DNA of 64,000 bases from Streptomyces albogriseolus (GTDB lineage Bacteria > Actinomycetota > Actinomycetes > Streptomycetales > Streptomycetaceae), in the NCBI GenBank assembly GCA_014650475.1, contig BMVA01000001.1, positions 672,886 to 736,885 on the forward strand. Direction: 5' to 3'. Positions 36,787 through 45,220 of this stretch are shown here, piece by piece. The position numbers and the translations under genes are program-made. Position 1 is the stretch's first letter, and each line of letters opens with the position of its first letter. Under the pieces are notes generated by a model. It saw only the letters and a list, made by a program, of their open reading frames with translations. It was not told where the DNA came from and did not search any database.

Positions 36787-37710
36787 ATGACCGACCACGA
36801 CACCGCGGTCACCCCGGGCTGGCTCGACTGGTACCGGGGACCGAGCAAGCCGGAATTCGTCCTGCCGCCGGGAGCGGTGGACGCCCACTGCCACGTCTTC
36901 GGCCCCGCCGCCGAGTTCCCGTTCGCCCCGGAGCGCAAGTACACGCCGGTCGACGCCTCCAAGCACGACCTGTTCGCGCTGCGCGACCACCTGGGCTTCG
37001 ACCGCAATGTGATCGTGCAGGCGACCTGCCACGGCGCGGACAACAGCGCCTTGGTGGACGCCCTGCACGCGGCCGGCGGGCGCGCCCGCGGGGTGGCGAC
37101 GGTACGGCCGGACGTCACCGACGCGGAGTTGCGCCGGCTGCACGACGCCGGGGTGCGCGGGGTGCGCTTCAACTTCGTCCGCCGCCTGGTGGACGCGGCG
37201 CCGCGTGAGGCGCTGGAGACCGTGGCCCGCCGGGTGGCGCCGCTGGGCTGGCACGTCGTCGTCTATTTCGAGGCGGCGGACCTGCCGGACCTGGAGCCGT
37301 TCTTCGCCTCCCTGCCGGTGCCGCTGGTCATCGACCACATGGGCCGCCCGGACGTCACCCGCAGCGCCGACGGACCCGAGTTCGCCCGGTTCCTGCGGTT
37401 CGTCGCGGCGAACGACGTGTGGGTGAAGGTCTCCTGCCCGGAACGGCTGACGGTCTCCGGACCGCCCGCGCTCGACGGGGAGCGGCACGCCTACCGGGAC
37501 GTGGTGCCGTTCGCCCGCAAGGTCGTCGAGGAGTTCACCGACCGGGCGCTGTGGGGCACCGACTGGCCGCACCCGAACCTGAAGAACCACATGCCCGACG
37601 ACGGGCTGCTCGTCGACCACATCCCGCACATCGCGACCACCGCCGAGCAGCAGCGGGCGCTGCTGGTCGACAACCCCCTGCGTCTCTACTGGCCCGAAGA
37701 GGCCGGCTGA
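36787..37710 (+). CDS. ligI: 2-pyrone-4,6-dicarboxylate hydrolase (LigI-like amidohydrolase)
   Basis: A 307-aa amidohydrolase_2 protein. PPGAVDAHCHVFGPAAEFPF (28-46) has the two metal-site-type His residues H34 and H36; VIDHMGRPD and the C-terminal GTDWPHPN complete the LigI pattern. LigI opens the PDC lactone to 4-oxalomesaconate. It starts 14 bases after the aldolase stop with GAGGAGC upstream. Thus the operon runs from PDC down to pyruvate and oxaloacetate. Confidence 0.85.
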   Translation: MTDHDTAVTPGWLDWYRGPSKPEFVLPPGAVDAHCHVFGPAAEFPFAPERKYTPVDASKHDLFALRDHLGFDRNVIVQATCHGADNSALVDALHAAGGRARGVATVRPDVTDAELRRLHDAGVRGVRFNFVRRLVDAAPREALETVARRVAPLGWHVVVYFEAADLPDLEPFFASLPVPLVIDHMGRPDVTRSADGPEFARFLRFVAANDVWVKVSCPERLTVSGPPALDGERHAYRDVVPFARKVVEEFTDRALWGTDWPHPNLKNHMPDDGLLVDHIPHIATTAEQQRALLVDNPLRLYWPEEAG

Positions 37711-37760
37711 CGTCACCCCCGGCCCGGTGAGACGGGCCCACCCTTTCCCAGGAGCGTGCA

Positions 37761-39146
37761 GTGCAGCACATCCGTACCACCAACGCGGCGAACCGGCTCG
37801 ACCGGCTGCCGATCACGAAGTTCCACAAGCGGACCATCCTCGCGGTGGCCTTCGCCTACTTCTTCGAGTTCGCTGACATCAACACCTTCGCCATCACGGC
37901 GCCGGTGGTGCGCGAGCAGTGGGGCTCCGACGTGAACCACGTCGCGTACGTCACCTCGCTGTCCTTCGTGGGTATGTTCATCGGCGCCGTCGTGGCCGGC
38001 GGGATGGCCGACCGGCTGGGCCGCAAACGGACGCTGACCCTGACCACCCTGTGGTTCACGGTGTGGTCGTTCGCCTGCGTGTTCGCCTGGGACATCTGGT
38101 CCCTCGGCGCGTTCCGCGTGCTGACGTCGGCGGGCCTGTCCGCGATGACGGTCGTCGCCGTGGTCTACATCAGCGAGCTGTTCCCCAGCGCCAAGCGCGG
38201 CAAGTTCCAGGCGTACGCCATCGTCATCGGCATCTGCGGCACGCCCGTCACCAACCTGATCGCCTCCGCGGTGGTGCCGATGTCGGACTGGTCCTGGCGG
38301 CTGGTCTACCTCTGGGGGTCGCTGGGCGCGCTGTTCCTGTTGTTCGTGCGGCGGCTCGAGGAGTCCCCGCGGTGGCTGGAGTCGCGCGGCCGGCACGACG
38401 AGGCCGAGGCGGTGCTGACCCGCATCGAGGCCCAGGTGACGGCCGAGCATGGCCCGCTGCCCGAGGCACAGCAGCCGAAGCCCCAGGGACCGTCGGTCAA
38501 GCCGGGCCTGGGCATGCTGAAGGACAAGAAGTTTCTGTACCCGACGATCCTGCTGTCGGTCCTGTGGATCACCCAGACCATCGGCTTCTTCGGCTACTCC
38601 AGCTGGGCGCCGACCCTGCTGGCCGCGGAGGGCGTCAGCGTCGAGGACTCGATCTTCTACGTGGCGCTGACTACCGTGGGCGCGCCACTCGGCTCGTTCC
38701 TCGCGGCGATGGTCACCGACCGCTTCGAGCGCAAGTGGTGCCTGGTGGTGTTCGGCCTGGTCATCGCGGCGTCCGGGCTGCTCTACGGGCTGACGTTCAC
38801 GCCGGTGCTGATCGTCGTCTTCGGCTTCCTGGTCAATCTGTTCGAGCGCGGCTACACGGCCCTGGCGTACGCCTACGCCCCCGAGCTGTACGGCACGGAG
38901 GGCCGCTCGCTGGGCACGAGCGTCGCCTACGGCCTGGGCCGGCTGTCGAACGCGGTGGGCCCGCTGATGATCGCCGGCGTCTACAACGGCGTCGGCTACC
39001 AGGCGGTGTTCATGGTCATCGCCGGCACCTGGACGCTGGGCGCGCTGGTCCTGGCGGTGTTCGGCCCGGCGACGCGACGGCGCCGGCTGGCCGCGGAGGC
39101 AGCGGCGGCCGGGACCGGAGCGAAGTCGGTCACGGCTACGCCCTGA
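37761..39146 (+). CDS. MFS transporter for an acidic substrate of the operon
   Basis: A 461-aa major facilitator with 12 predicted helices. The loop 2-3 motif reads GGMADRLGRKRT and the loop 8-9 counterpart is VTDRFERKW. The PFAM-type sugar/aromatic-acid symporter features (RRLEESPRWLESRGR after helix 6) are present. It closes the catabolic operon (GTG 37761, AGGAG upstream) and probably imports the dicarboxylate or aromatic acid that feeds it. The precise substrate cannot be read. Confidence 0.88.
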   Translation: MQHIRTTNAANRLDRLPITKFHKRTILAVAFAYFFEFADINTFAITAPVVREQWGSDVNHVAYVTSLSFVGMFIGAVVAGGMADRLGRKRTLTLTTLWFTVWSFACVFAWDIWSLGAFRVLTSAGLSAMTVVAVVYISELFPSAKRGKFQAYAIVIGICGTPVTNLIASAVVPMSDWSWRLVYLWGSLGALFLLFVRRLEESPRWLESRGRHDEAEAVLTRIEAQVTAEHGPLPEAQQPKPQGPSVKPGLGMLKDKKFLYPTILLSVLWITQTIGFFGYSSWAPTLLAAEGVSVEDSIFYVALTTVGAPLGSFLAAMVTDRFERKWCLVVFGLVIAASGLLYGLTFTPVLIVVFGFLVNLFERGYTALAYAYAPELYGTEGRSLGTSVAYGLGRLSNAVGPLMIAGVYNGVGYQAVFMVIAGTWTLGALVLAVFGPATRRRRLAAEAAAAGTGAKSVTATP

Positions 39147-39180
39147 GCACGGGTGGGACAGAGGGGCGGCCGGGCGGTCC

Positions 39181-40260
39181 CTACGCGGGCGCGGGTCCGG
39201 TTCCGCCGGGGAGCTGCTTCTCCTCGTCGGACGGAAAGAGCCGGAAGTCGACCACGACGCAGCCGGCCTGCCCGTCCTCGGTGCGGCCGATCCAGACGGG
39301 GTAGGACCCGTCGCCCCAGCCGGCGCTGAAGGCGATGAGGTTCGGCTCGGTCTCCGTGCCGGGCAGTTCGACGCTGGGGCGGTCGGCGAAGGAGAGGGGG
39401 AGGAACACCTCCTCGTCCAGCCCTTCTTCGTCCACCGTCCGGGTCGCGTCCATGAAGGCCACGGTGCCGGTGTCGACGCCGACTCCGTAGAACTGGCCCT
39501 CGCCGAGCAGCTCCGGGTCCTCGTCCGGGCGGAGGGCCATCTCCCACGCGTGGGGCGGGGTGTCCAGGAGCGTCACCTTGGCCGCGGCGACCGTGAGCCA
39601 GGGCGTCCTGCGCAGGAGCGACAGCGTGACCGGATACTCGCCCGGTGGCACGGCGACGGTCCGTGGGTCGCTGACCCAGCCGGGGTCCGAGACCGCCAGC
39701 CGCCCCGACGTGATGCGCAGCAGACCGGCGTCGCCGAGCTCGAGGGCGGCCGGCCCGTCCGGGGTGTCGCGCGCGCCGGGTCTGAACAGGTGCTCGATGT
39801 CGGTGGCGCGCAGCGGCCCCGCCCCTTCGTCCACCGACACGTCGTTCAGGACCACGGTCGTGGCGGGCTCGTGGCCCTGCTGGGCGAGGAAGGGGGCGAA
39901 CACCTGCCAGTCGCCGAACTCCGGTGCGGGGCAGGAGATCTTCTCGCCGGCCGTGGGCTCTGCGTCACCCTCGGTCAGTCGGGTGCTCCGGTGGGCCAGC
40001 AGCATCCCTGTGCCGATCGGCTTGAAGTCGATCATCCGCGCGCGCCGGGCCGCGTCGTCGAACAGGTACACGCGCCACATTCCGCGCGGCCATCGCTCGG
40101 CCATGGCCAGCGGGCGCTCCCGCGAGGACAGCAGCACCGCGTACGGCATCCCGGCCGCATGTCTGCGGGCCGCGAGCGCGCTCGGTATCGGGTCCGGGTG
40201 GTCCGGCCCCTCATGGGAACCCCACAGGTCGCCGTACGACACATCAAGACTGTCGATCAT
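39181..40260 (-). CDS. DUF4241 protein
   Basis: A 359-aa protein whose C-terminal half (about 160-345) matches DUF4241: PPGEYPVTLSL, AKVTLLDTPPHAWEMALRP, QFYGVGVDTGTVAFMDA and GDGSYPVWIGRTEDGQ with VVVDFRLF at the end. DUF4241 has no known activity. The start is uncertain: ATG 40260 is given, but GTG 40263 and TTG 40293 are open too. It converges on the MFS gene and stands alone. Confidence 0.75.
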   Translation of the reverse strand: MIDSLDVSYGDLWGSHEGPDHPDPIPSALAARRHAAGMPYAVLLSSRERPLAMAERWPRGMWRVYLFDDAARRARMIDFKPIGTGMLLAHRSTRLTEGDAEPTAGEKISCPAPEFGDWQVFAPFLAQQGHEPATTVVLNDVSVDEGAGPLRATDIEHLFRPGARDTPDGPAALELGDAGLLRITSGRLAVSDPGWVSDPRTVAVPPGEYPVTLSLLRRTPWLTVAAAKVTLLDTPPHAWEMALRPDEDPELLGEGQFYGVGVDTGTVAFMDATRTVDEEGLDEEVFLPLSFADRPSVELPGTETEPNLIAFSAGWGDGSYPVWIGRTEDGQAGCVVVDFRLFPSDEEKQLPGGTGPAPA

Positions 40261-40337
40261 CACGGTCGGCAGTCTGGCACCGGGGTCTGACAATCAGGGC
40301 CTGTTCCGTCTCCCCGGGCTCGTCCCCGGGCGACGGG

Positions 40338-41528
40338 TCAGCGGTCGCCCGCGAGGTCGAGGTCGCCGCTGTGGGTCTCCTCGCTCCGCGACGGGCCGCC
40401 GGTGTTCCACACGCGCGGGACGGGCCGGGTGAGCGGGCGCCACCAGGGCTCGGTGGGCAGCTCCCCGCCCGGCTCGAAGGGGGCGCCCGGCCGCGGGAAG
40501 GCGACGGCCTGCCGCGCCTCCTCGGCCGCGTCCTTCATCCACTCCCCCGGCTCCGCCCACGCGTGCGGGGCGAGGTTGAAGGTGCCCCAGTGGATGGGCA
40601 GCAGCACACCGCCCGGGTCGCCGCCCTGGAGGTCGAGATGGGAGCGCACGCCTTCCTCGGGCGTCATGTGGATGTCCGGCCAGAACTCCGAGTAGGCGCC
40701 GACCTGGATCATCGTCGCGTCGAACGGGCCGTGGGCGGCGCCGATGTCGCGGAAGCCCTCGAAGTAGCCGGTGTCGCCGCTGTGGTAGATCCGGTGCCGC
40801 TCGCCGGCGACCGCCCAGGAGGCCCACAGGGTGTGCTGGGTGTTGCGCAGGCCACGCCCGCAGAAGTGGCGGGCCGGGGTCGCGGTCAGGGTGAGGCCGC
40901 CGACCCGCGTCGCCTCCTGCCAGTCCAGCTCGCGCAGCCGGTCCGCGGAGACGCCCCAGCGCTCCAGATGGGCGCCCACGCCGAGGGGCACGGCGAACAC
41001 GGTGTCCGTGCCGGCCAGTTCCTTGATCGTCGGCATGTCCAGGTGGTCGTAGTGGTCGTGGGAGATCACCACGACGTCCACCGGGCCGAGCGCGGCCAGC
41101 GGCAGCGGCACGGGGTGCAGCCGCCTGGGTCCGGCGAAGGGGAACGGCGAGCAGCGCTCACCCCACACGGGGTCGAACAGCACCCGGTGCCCGTCGATCT
41201 CCGCGAGCACGCTGGAGTGGCCCATCCACGTCAGGCGCAGACCGGTCGCGGGCGGGCGGGTCAGGTCGGCGAGGGTGGTGGGGTGGACCGGGATCGCGCC
41301 CTTGGGGGCGCGGCGGGAGCGGGCGTCCTTGTCCAGGAACTGCCTGGCGATGTCCCGTCCCGACCCGGAGGGGCGCAGCCGGGCCGGCCCGCCCGGGTTC
41401 TGGAACACGCCGTTCGCGAAGTGCGGGGACCTGCGGATGCGCGCCATGCGCTCACCGGTCGGCTCCGCGCCGAAGGCCGGCGGCCGCAGGGCACTCAGCC
41501 CCGCCCCGGGGGCGGAAGAAGCGGCCAC
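40338..41528 (-). CDS. metallo-beta-lactamase-fold hydrolase (NAPE-PLD/UlaG-like)
   Basis: A 396-aa protein. The metal site is SHDHYDHLD with H157, H159, D161 and H162; WMGHSSVLAEIDGHRVLFDPVW precedes it and HSGDTGYFEGFRDI and PIHWGTFNLAPH supply the remaining His/Asp ligands. This is the MBL subgroup of NAPE-PLD and RomA-like phosphodiesterases, acting perhaps on N-acyl phosphatidylethanolamine or related lipids; the substrate is open. It is a single gene, upstream of a strong terminator. Confidence 0.85.
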   Translation of the reverse strand: MAASSAPGAGLSALRPPAFGAEPTGERMARIRRSPHFANGVFQNPGGPARLRPSGSGRDIARQFLDKDARSRRAPKGAIPVHPTTLADLTRPPATGLRLTWMGHSSVLAEIDGHRVLFDPVWGERCSPFPFAGPRRLHPVPLPLAALGPVDVVVISHDHYDHLDMPTIKELAGTDTVFAVPLGVGAHLERWGVSADRLRELDWQEATRVGGLTLTATPARHFCGRGLRNTQHTLWASWAVAGERHRIYHSGDTGYFEGFRDIGAAHGPFDATMIQVGAYSEFWPDIHMTPEEGVRSHLDLQGGDPGGVLLPIHWGTFNLAPHAWAEPGEWMKDAAEEARQAVAFPRPGAPFEPGGELPTEPWWRPLTRPVPRVWNTGGPSRSEETHSGDLDLAGDR

Positions 41529-41579
41529 GGTACCTCCAGTGGGAATCGGTCGGGGATTCCATTATGTGCGGCGGCTCCG

Positions 41580-41614
41580 GCGCCGGGGGCGGTTGTGGAA
41601 ACCGCCCCCGGCGC
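41580..41614. terminator. strong hairpin terminator after the SGNH gene
   Basis: A perfect 15-base stem (41580-41594, GCGCCGGGGGCGGTT, with 41600-41614) and a 5-base loop lies just after the SGNH hydrolase stop, between it and the MBL gene on the same strand. Confidence 0.85.
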
Positions 41615-41618
41615 GGAC

Positions 41619-42437
41619 TCAGGCGACCGCCGCGATCCGCGAGCGGATGTCCTCCGGGGACAGCGTCCCCTTCGCCGTCACGTGGTCGCCCGAGGACTCG
41701 CCGCGGAGGCGGCGGCCGATCCACGGGACCAGGTACTCGCGGGCCCATTGGACGTCGTCCCGGCGGATGTCCAGGGTGCCGCGCGGCGGGAGCGGGGGCC
41801 ACGGCTGCTCCGGGTCGGCGGGCACCCTCAGGCCGAGGGCGAGGCCCGCGCGCAGCGCGACGCGGGTGTGGCCCTCGGGCGAGAGGTGCAGCCGGTCGGT
41901 GTCCCACGCCCTGCGGTCCTGCACACTGCGCAGCGACCACAGGTCGAGCACCGGGCAGCCGTACCGGTCCGCGACGGCCCTGACGTGCCCGTTGTACGTG
42001 GCGATCTTGCCGCGCAGATGCTTGAGCAGCGGGACGCCACGGGTGTCGAACCCGGTGGTCACCAGGACCGTGCCCGCGGCCGCGGCGAGCTGGGCGATCG
42101 CTTTCTCGAAGCGCTCGGCCACCTCGTCCGGGTCGGTGCCCGGGCGCAGGATGTCGTTGCCGCCCGCGCAGAAGGAGACCAGGTCGGGGGCGAGTTCGAC
42201 GGCCCGGGGGACCTGGTCGGCCACGATCTGGTCCAGCAGCTTGCCGCGCACCGCGAGATTGACGTACCGGAAGTCGCCCTCGGGTCTGCGGTCCGCGAGC
42301 AGAACGGCGAGCCGGTCGGCCCAGCCGACGAACGCCCCGTCGGGGCCGGGGTCGCCGACGCCCTCGGTGAAGCTGTCCCCCACCGCCACGTACGACCCGA
42401 TCACTGTTGCCTTGTCACTCTTCGAATCGTCTGCCAC
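41619..42437 (-). CDS. SGNH/GDSL-family hydrolase
   Basis: A 272-aa esterase-type protein with all four SGNH blocks: block I GDSFTEG (20-26, nucleophile S22), block II G in NLAVRGKLLD, block III GGND (90-93), and block V DRLHLSPEGH (179-188, D179 and H182). There is no signal peptide, so it acts in the cytoplasm. The ester substrate is unknown. It is a single gene. Confidence 0.9.
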   Translation of the reverse strand: MADDSKSDKATVIGSYVAVGDSFTEGVGDPGPDGAFVGWADRLAVLLADRRPEGDFRYVNLAVRGKLLDQIVADQVPRAVELAPDLVSFCAGGNDILRPGTDPDEVAERFEKAIAQLAAAAGTVLVTTGFDTRGVPLLKHLRGKIATYNGHVRAVADRYGCPVLDLWSLRSVQDRRAWDTDRLHLSPEGHTRVALRAGLALGLRVPADPEQPWPPLPPRGTLDIRRDDVQWAREYLVPWIGRRLRGESSGDHVTAKGTLSPEDIRSRIAAVA

Positions 42438-42567
42438 AGCCGGACATGATTCACCTTCGGATGTGACCTACGCGACCGTAGGCGAGGGTTGACGCACGGT
42501 GAGATAAGCCACGTCAAGGTTTGGCCAAGCCCGGAATAGGTACGGCCCCGGGCCCGGACACACCGGA

Positions 42568-42596
42568 GGCCGGGCCCCGTGGATCGGGGTCCGGCC
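42568..42596. terminator. hairpin terminator after the M23 peptidase gene
   Basis: A 12-base stem, GGCCGGGCCCCG (42568-42579) with CGGGGTCCGGCC (42585-42596), one mispair, 5-base loop, 36 bases past the M23 gene stop. Confidence 0.65.
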
Positions 42597-42631
42597 TTCG
42601 GCGCGCGTGTCAGGAAGGGTGCCGCGAGGGG

Positions 42632-43558
42632 TCAGATGGAGACGCCCTTGGAGCGGAGGTACGAGACCGGGTCCACGTCCGAGCCGTAGTCCGGGCCGGT
42701 GCGGATCTCGAAGTGGAGGTGCGGGCCGGTCACGTTGCCCGTCGCACCGGAGAGACCGACCTGCTGGCCGGCGCTCACCGTCTGGCCCGCCGAGACGGAC
42801 AGCGAGGACAGGTGGGCGTACTGGGCGTAGTGGCCGTCGTTCAGCTGGATGACGACCTGGTTGCCGTACGCGCCGCCCCAGCCGGCGGAGACGACGGTGC
42901 CGGCGCCGACGGCCTTCAGGGAGGTGCCGGTCGGGACGCTGAAGTCGACACCGGTGTGGTAGCCGCTGGACCACATGCTGCCGGCCACCTTGTAGGCGGT
43001 GCCGAGGCCGCCGCCGGGCACCGGGGAGGTGAAGCCGGAGGACGGGGCGGTCTGGGCGGACGCCTCGTTGGAGGAGGACTCCTCGGCCGCCTGCTGCACG
43101 GGCTGCTCGGCCGGCTTCTCGGCCTTGGGCGCGGCGGGCTTGGCGGCCTGCGGCGAAGCGGACTGCTTCGGCGCGCTCTTGGCGGCGGCCTTGCCGTCGA
43201 CGGAGAGCTTCAGACCCGGGTGGATGAGCGACGGGTCGTCACCGACGGCCTCGCGGTTGTCCGCGTAGAGCTGCTTCCAGCCACCGTCGACGTGCTCGGC
43301 CTCGGCGATCTTGGCGAGATAGTCGCCGGCCTTCACGGTGTAGGTGCGGGTGTCGTCGCCCTTGTCGGCCTTGGCCTGCTGGCCGGTGACGGAAAGCGAC
43401 TGGACCGACGTCGCGGGGGCCGACTGCGGCGTGGCGGCGTGCGCGCCGGTGGCGCCGAGGAACGGCAGGGCGAGAGCGGCGCCACCGGTTCCGGCGACGG
43501 CGATGGAGCGGGTGAGACGCTGAGCCTTGGTACGGCGGTGCTTACCCTTCGCGGGCAT
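42632..43558 (-). CDS. secreted LysM-M23 cell-wall endopeptidase
   Basis: A 308-aa secreted protein. A signal peptide with a basic start and a hydrophobic stretch ends with GAHA (cut about 41/42). A LysM domain (about 71-115, RTYTVKAGDYLAKIAEAEHV to PGLKLSV) binds peptidoglycan; an Ala/Pro/Lys-rich linker follows; the M23 domain (about 190-308) has HTGVDFSVPTGT and HLHFEIRTG with the zinc His/Asp residues. It cuts peptidoglycan cross-bridges. ATG 43558 has GAGAGGA upstream. Its mRNA leader is a c-di-AMP-type riboswitch. Confidence 0.94.
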   Translation of the reverse strand: MPAKGKHRRTKAQRLTRSIAVAGTGGAALALPFLGATGAHAATPQSAPATSVQSLSVTGQQAKADKGDDTRTYTVKAGDYLAKIAEAEHVDGGWKQLYADNREAVGDDPSLIHPGLKLSVDGKAAAKSAPKQSASPQAAKPAAPKAEKPAEQPVQQAAEESSSNEASAQTAPSSGFTSPVPGGGLGTAYKVAGSMWSSGYHTGVDFSVPTGTSLKAVGAGTVVSAGWGGAYGNQVVIQLNDGHYAQYAHLSSLSVSAGQTVSAGQQVGLSGATGNVTGPHLHFEIRTGPDYGSDVDPVSYLRSKGVSI

Positions 43559-43575
43559 GACGAATTCCTCTCCGG

Positions 43576-43750
43576 CGCCTACGAGGTGAGCTGTCGGGTG
43601 CGGACTGGAGATGTCCGGCCGCGTTGCTGCGCGGCTTAACCCCAAGCCTGTGTCCGGGGTCCGGAACAGGCAGTTGTACCTGTGGGTCCCCCGCTCCTGC
43701 CGTACGTCGGGTCAGTGTGTGCGGGCTCCGGGCGGCGGCAGGATTAGGCG
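43576..43750 (-). promoter_or_regulatory. c-di-AMP (ydaO/yuaA) riboswitch in the M23 leader
   Basis: Read on the minus strand, the leader begins CGCCTA and ends TAGGCG, which pair as closing stem P1. Inside are the conserved ydaO blocks as I know them: AGCGGGGGACCCA, CTTGGGGT, and CCCGACAGCTCACCTCGTAGGC-like 3' block (given here in part: ACAGCTCACCTCGTAGG). The 3' end is 17 bases before the M23 ATG, next to the ribosome site. In Streptomyces this riboswitch class controls cell-wall remodelling genes such as rpfA and turns them off at high c-di-AMP. Confidence 0.88.
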
Positions 43751-44270
43751 TCCGTCCGGATCGGTTGGGAACGTAAGCGACCTCGACGCGGCGAAACAAG
43801 CGCGGGTTTCCGCGAACCCTCTTTTTCCGTGATCGAAAGGGGGAAATGACGTCACCGTGCGTCGATCCCGTCAGCGACTCGTCGGTGAATTCCCTTGCCG
43901 CGGAGGGGAATTACGTGAACATGGCGACAGCACACGGTCACCGATATGACGATGCTCACGCGACCCTTCCTCAAACACCGCTCTACCAGGGCACGTTATC
44001 CCCAAGCGCCCTAAACGGACAGAACGCTTTAATCGCCCGAAGTCCGGCGGAGCGGTCGGTGCATTCGCGACATCCCGATCTCGCCCACGATCGCCGGACA
44101 GGCGCCTCGCACGATTCAACGCGATCACACATAATTCAACATCATTCGCGGTGGCCGAGCCCCGTCGAACCGCCCTGTGGACAACTCATTGCCCCAGGCA
44201 GGCATGTCGTATCGTCGAGTGGTGCCCGTCGACGAGCCGCGGCGACGGCGCGGAGTGGGAGGAGCCGTCC
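43751..44270. other. 520-base intergenic region between divergent genes
   Basis: No gene. A candidate promoter for the riboswitch transcript lies on the minus strand: -35-like TTGTTT (43794-43799) and -10-like TTACGT (43771-43776) 17 bases apart. The stretch 43800-44150 is markedly less GC-rich than the genes around it, with several runs of T and A. Short reading frames here lack Streptomyces codon bias. The ribosome site GGGAGGA for the phosphatase gene is at 44258-44264. Confidence 0.45.
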
Positions 44271-45068
44271 GTGACGCAGGAGATCCCGTCGACCGAGCCC
44301 CAGCTGACCGGGGTGCGCAACTTCCGCGACGTGGGCGGGCTGCCCACGGTGGACGGCCGGCGGGTGCGGCAGGGGGTGCTGTTCCGCAGCGGCCACCTCG
44401 CCCACGCCACCGCCGAGGACGCCGCCTTCCTGGCCTCGCTCGGCCTGCACACCGTGTTCGACTTCCGCAACGCGGCCGACCAGAGGCTGGAGGGGCCGGA
44501 CGTCGAGCTGCCGGGCGTGCGCAACGTCAACCTGCCGCTGAGCGACCCGGCCGACGGCGCGGAGTTCTGGAAGATGGTGCGCGACGGCGACCTGGACCAG
44601 CTGCGCGCGATCCTCGCCGACGGCCAGGGCGCCGACCGGATGATCACCTCGTACCGCATGATCGTCAAGGAGCGCACCGCCGAGCACTCCCGGGTGCTGC
44701 GCGCGCTCGCCGAGGACAACGTGCCCGCGCTGATGCACTGCGCGGCCGGCAAGGACCGCGCGGGCCTCTCGGTGGCGGTGACCCTGCTCGCCGTGGGCGT
44801 GGAGCGCGACGCGATCGTCGAGGACTACCTGAAGTCCAACGCCAAGCACCGCCGCTACAAGGTGCGCCGCAGCGGCAGCTCCCCCGACGCCTACTCCCCC
44901 GAGGTCATGGAGCTGCTCAGCCCGCTCTTCGACGCGCGCGAGGAGTATCTGGCGGCCGCCTTCGAAACGGTCGAGGAGACCTGGGGCGGCGTGGACACCT
45001 ACCTGGAGCAGGGGCTCGGGCTCACGCCGGCCCACCGGGAGCGGCTGCGCGAGCGTCTGCTCGACTGA
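44271..45068 (+). CDS. tyrosine phosphatase, IphP/PtpB type
   Basis: A 265-aa phosphatase. GVRNFRDVGGLPTVDGRRVRQGVLFRSGHL at about 14-43 is the entry motif of the IphP/PtpB group. The active-site loop HCAAGKDRAG has nucleophile C157 and R163, and the Lys and Asp in the loop (GKDR) are the dual-specificity/lipid phosphatase variant. It could dephosphorylate Tyr/Ser proteins or phosphoinositides. GTG 44271 is used because GGGAGGA precedes it at good spacing. Confidence 0.92.
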   Translation: MTQEIPSTEPQLTGVRNFRDVGGLPTVDGRRVRQGVLFRSGHLAHATAEDAAFLASLGLHTVFDFRNAADQRLEGPDVELPGVRNVNLPLSDPADGAEFWKMVRDGDLDQLRAILADGQGADRMITSYRMIVKERTAEHSRVLRALAEDNVPALMHCAAGKDRAGLSVAVTLLAVGVERDAIVEDYLKSNAKHRRYKVRRSGSSPDAYSPEVMELLSPLFDAREEYLAAAFETVEETWGGVDTYLEQGLGLTPAHRERLRERLLD

Positions 45069-45095
45069 CGTCCGCGTCCGCCGCCGCCGCGGCCG

Positions 45096-45209
45096 TCACT
45101 TCTTCGGCGCGATCTCGAAGAGGAAGTAGATGAAGGCGGCGAAGAGGTGCCCGACCACGACGTAGACGAACAGCCGGACCCACAGGGCCCGCGGGAACTT
45201 CTCCTCCAT
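45096..45209 (-). CDS. DUF6126 membrane microprotein
   Basis: A 37-aa protein: a charged start MEEKFPRALWVR, one membrane helix (LFVYVVVGHLFAAFIYFLFE) and the tail IAPKK. DUF6126 is a family of such very short actinobacterial membrane proteins, usually next to an XRE-cupin gene, as here. It begins 12 bases after the regulator's stop with no obvious ribosome site beyond AAGGAC (CTTGCCGCTC region upstream on the minus strand), and the ATG follows closely, so it is probably coupled. Function is unknown; it may tether or modulate the regulator or an efflux system. Confidence 0.8.
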   Translation of the reverse strand: MEEKFPRALWVRLFVYVVVGHLFAAFIYFLFEIAPKK

Positions 45210-45220
45210 GTCCTTGCCGC

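Noticed and set aside
43846-44274. A 142-codon plus-strand frame in the AT-richer gap before the phosphatase
   Set aside because: Codon use does not match Streptomyces genes, there is no ribosome site and no family match; the GGGAGGA at 44258 belongs to the phosphatase.
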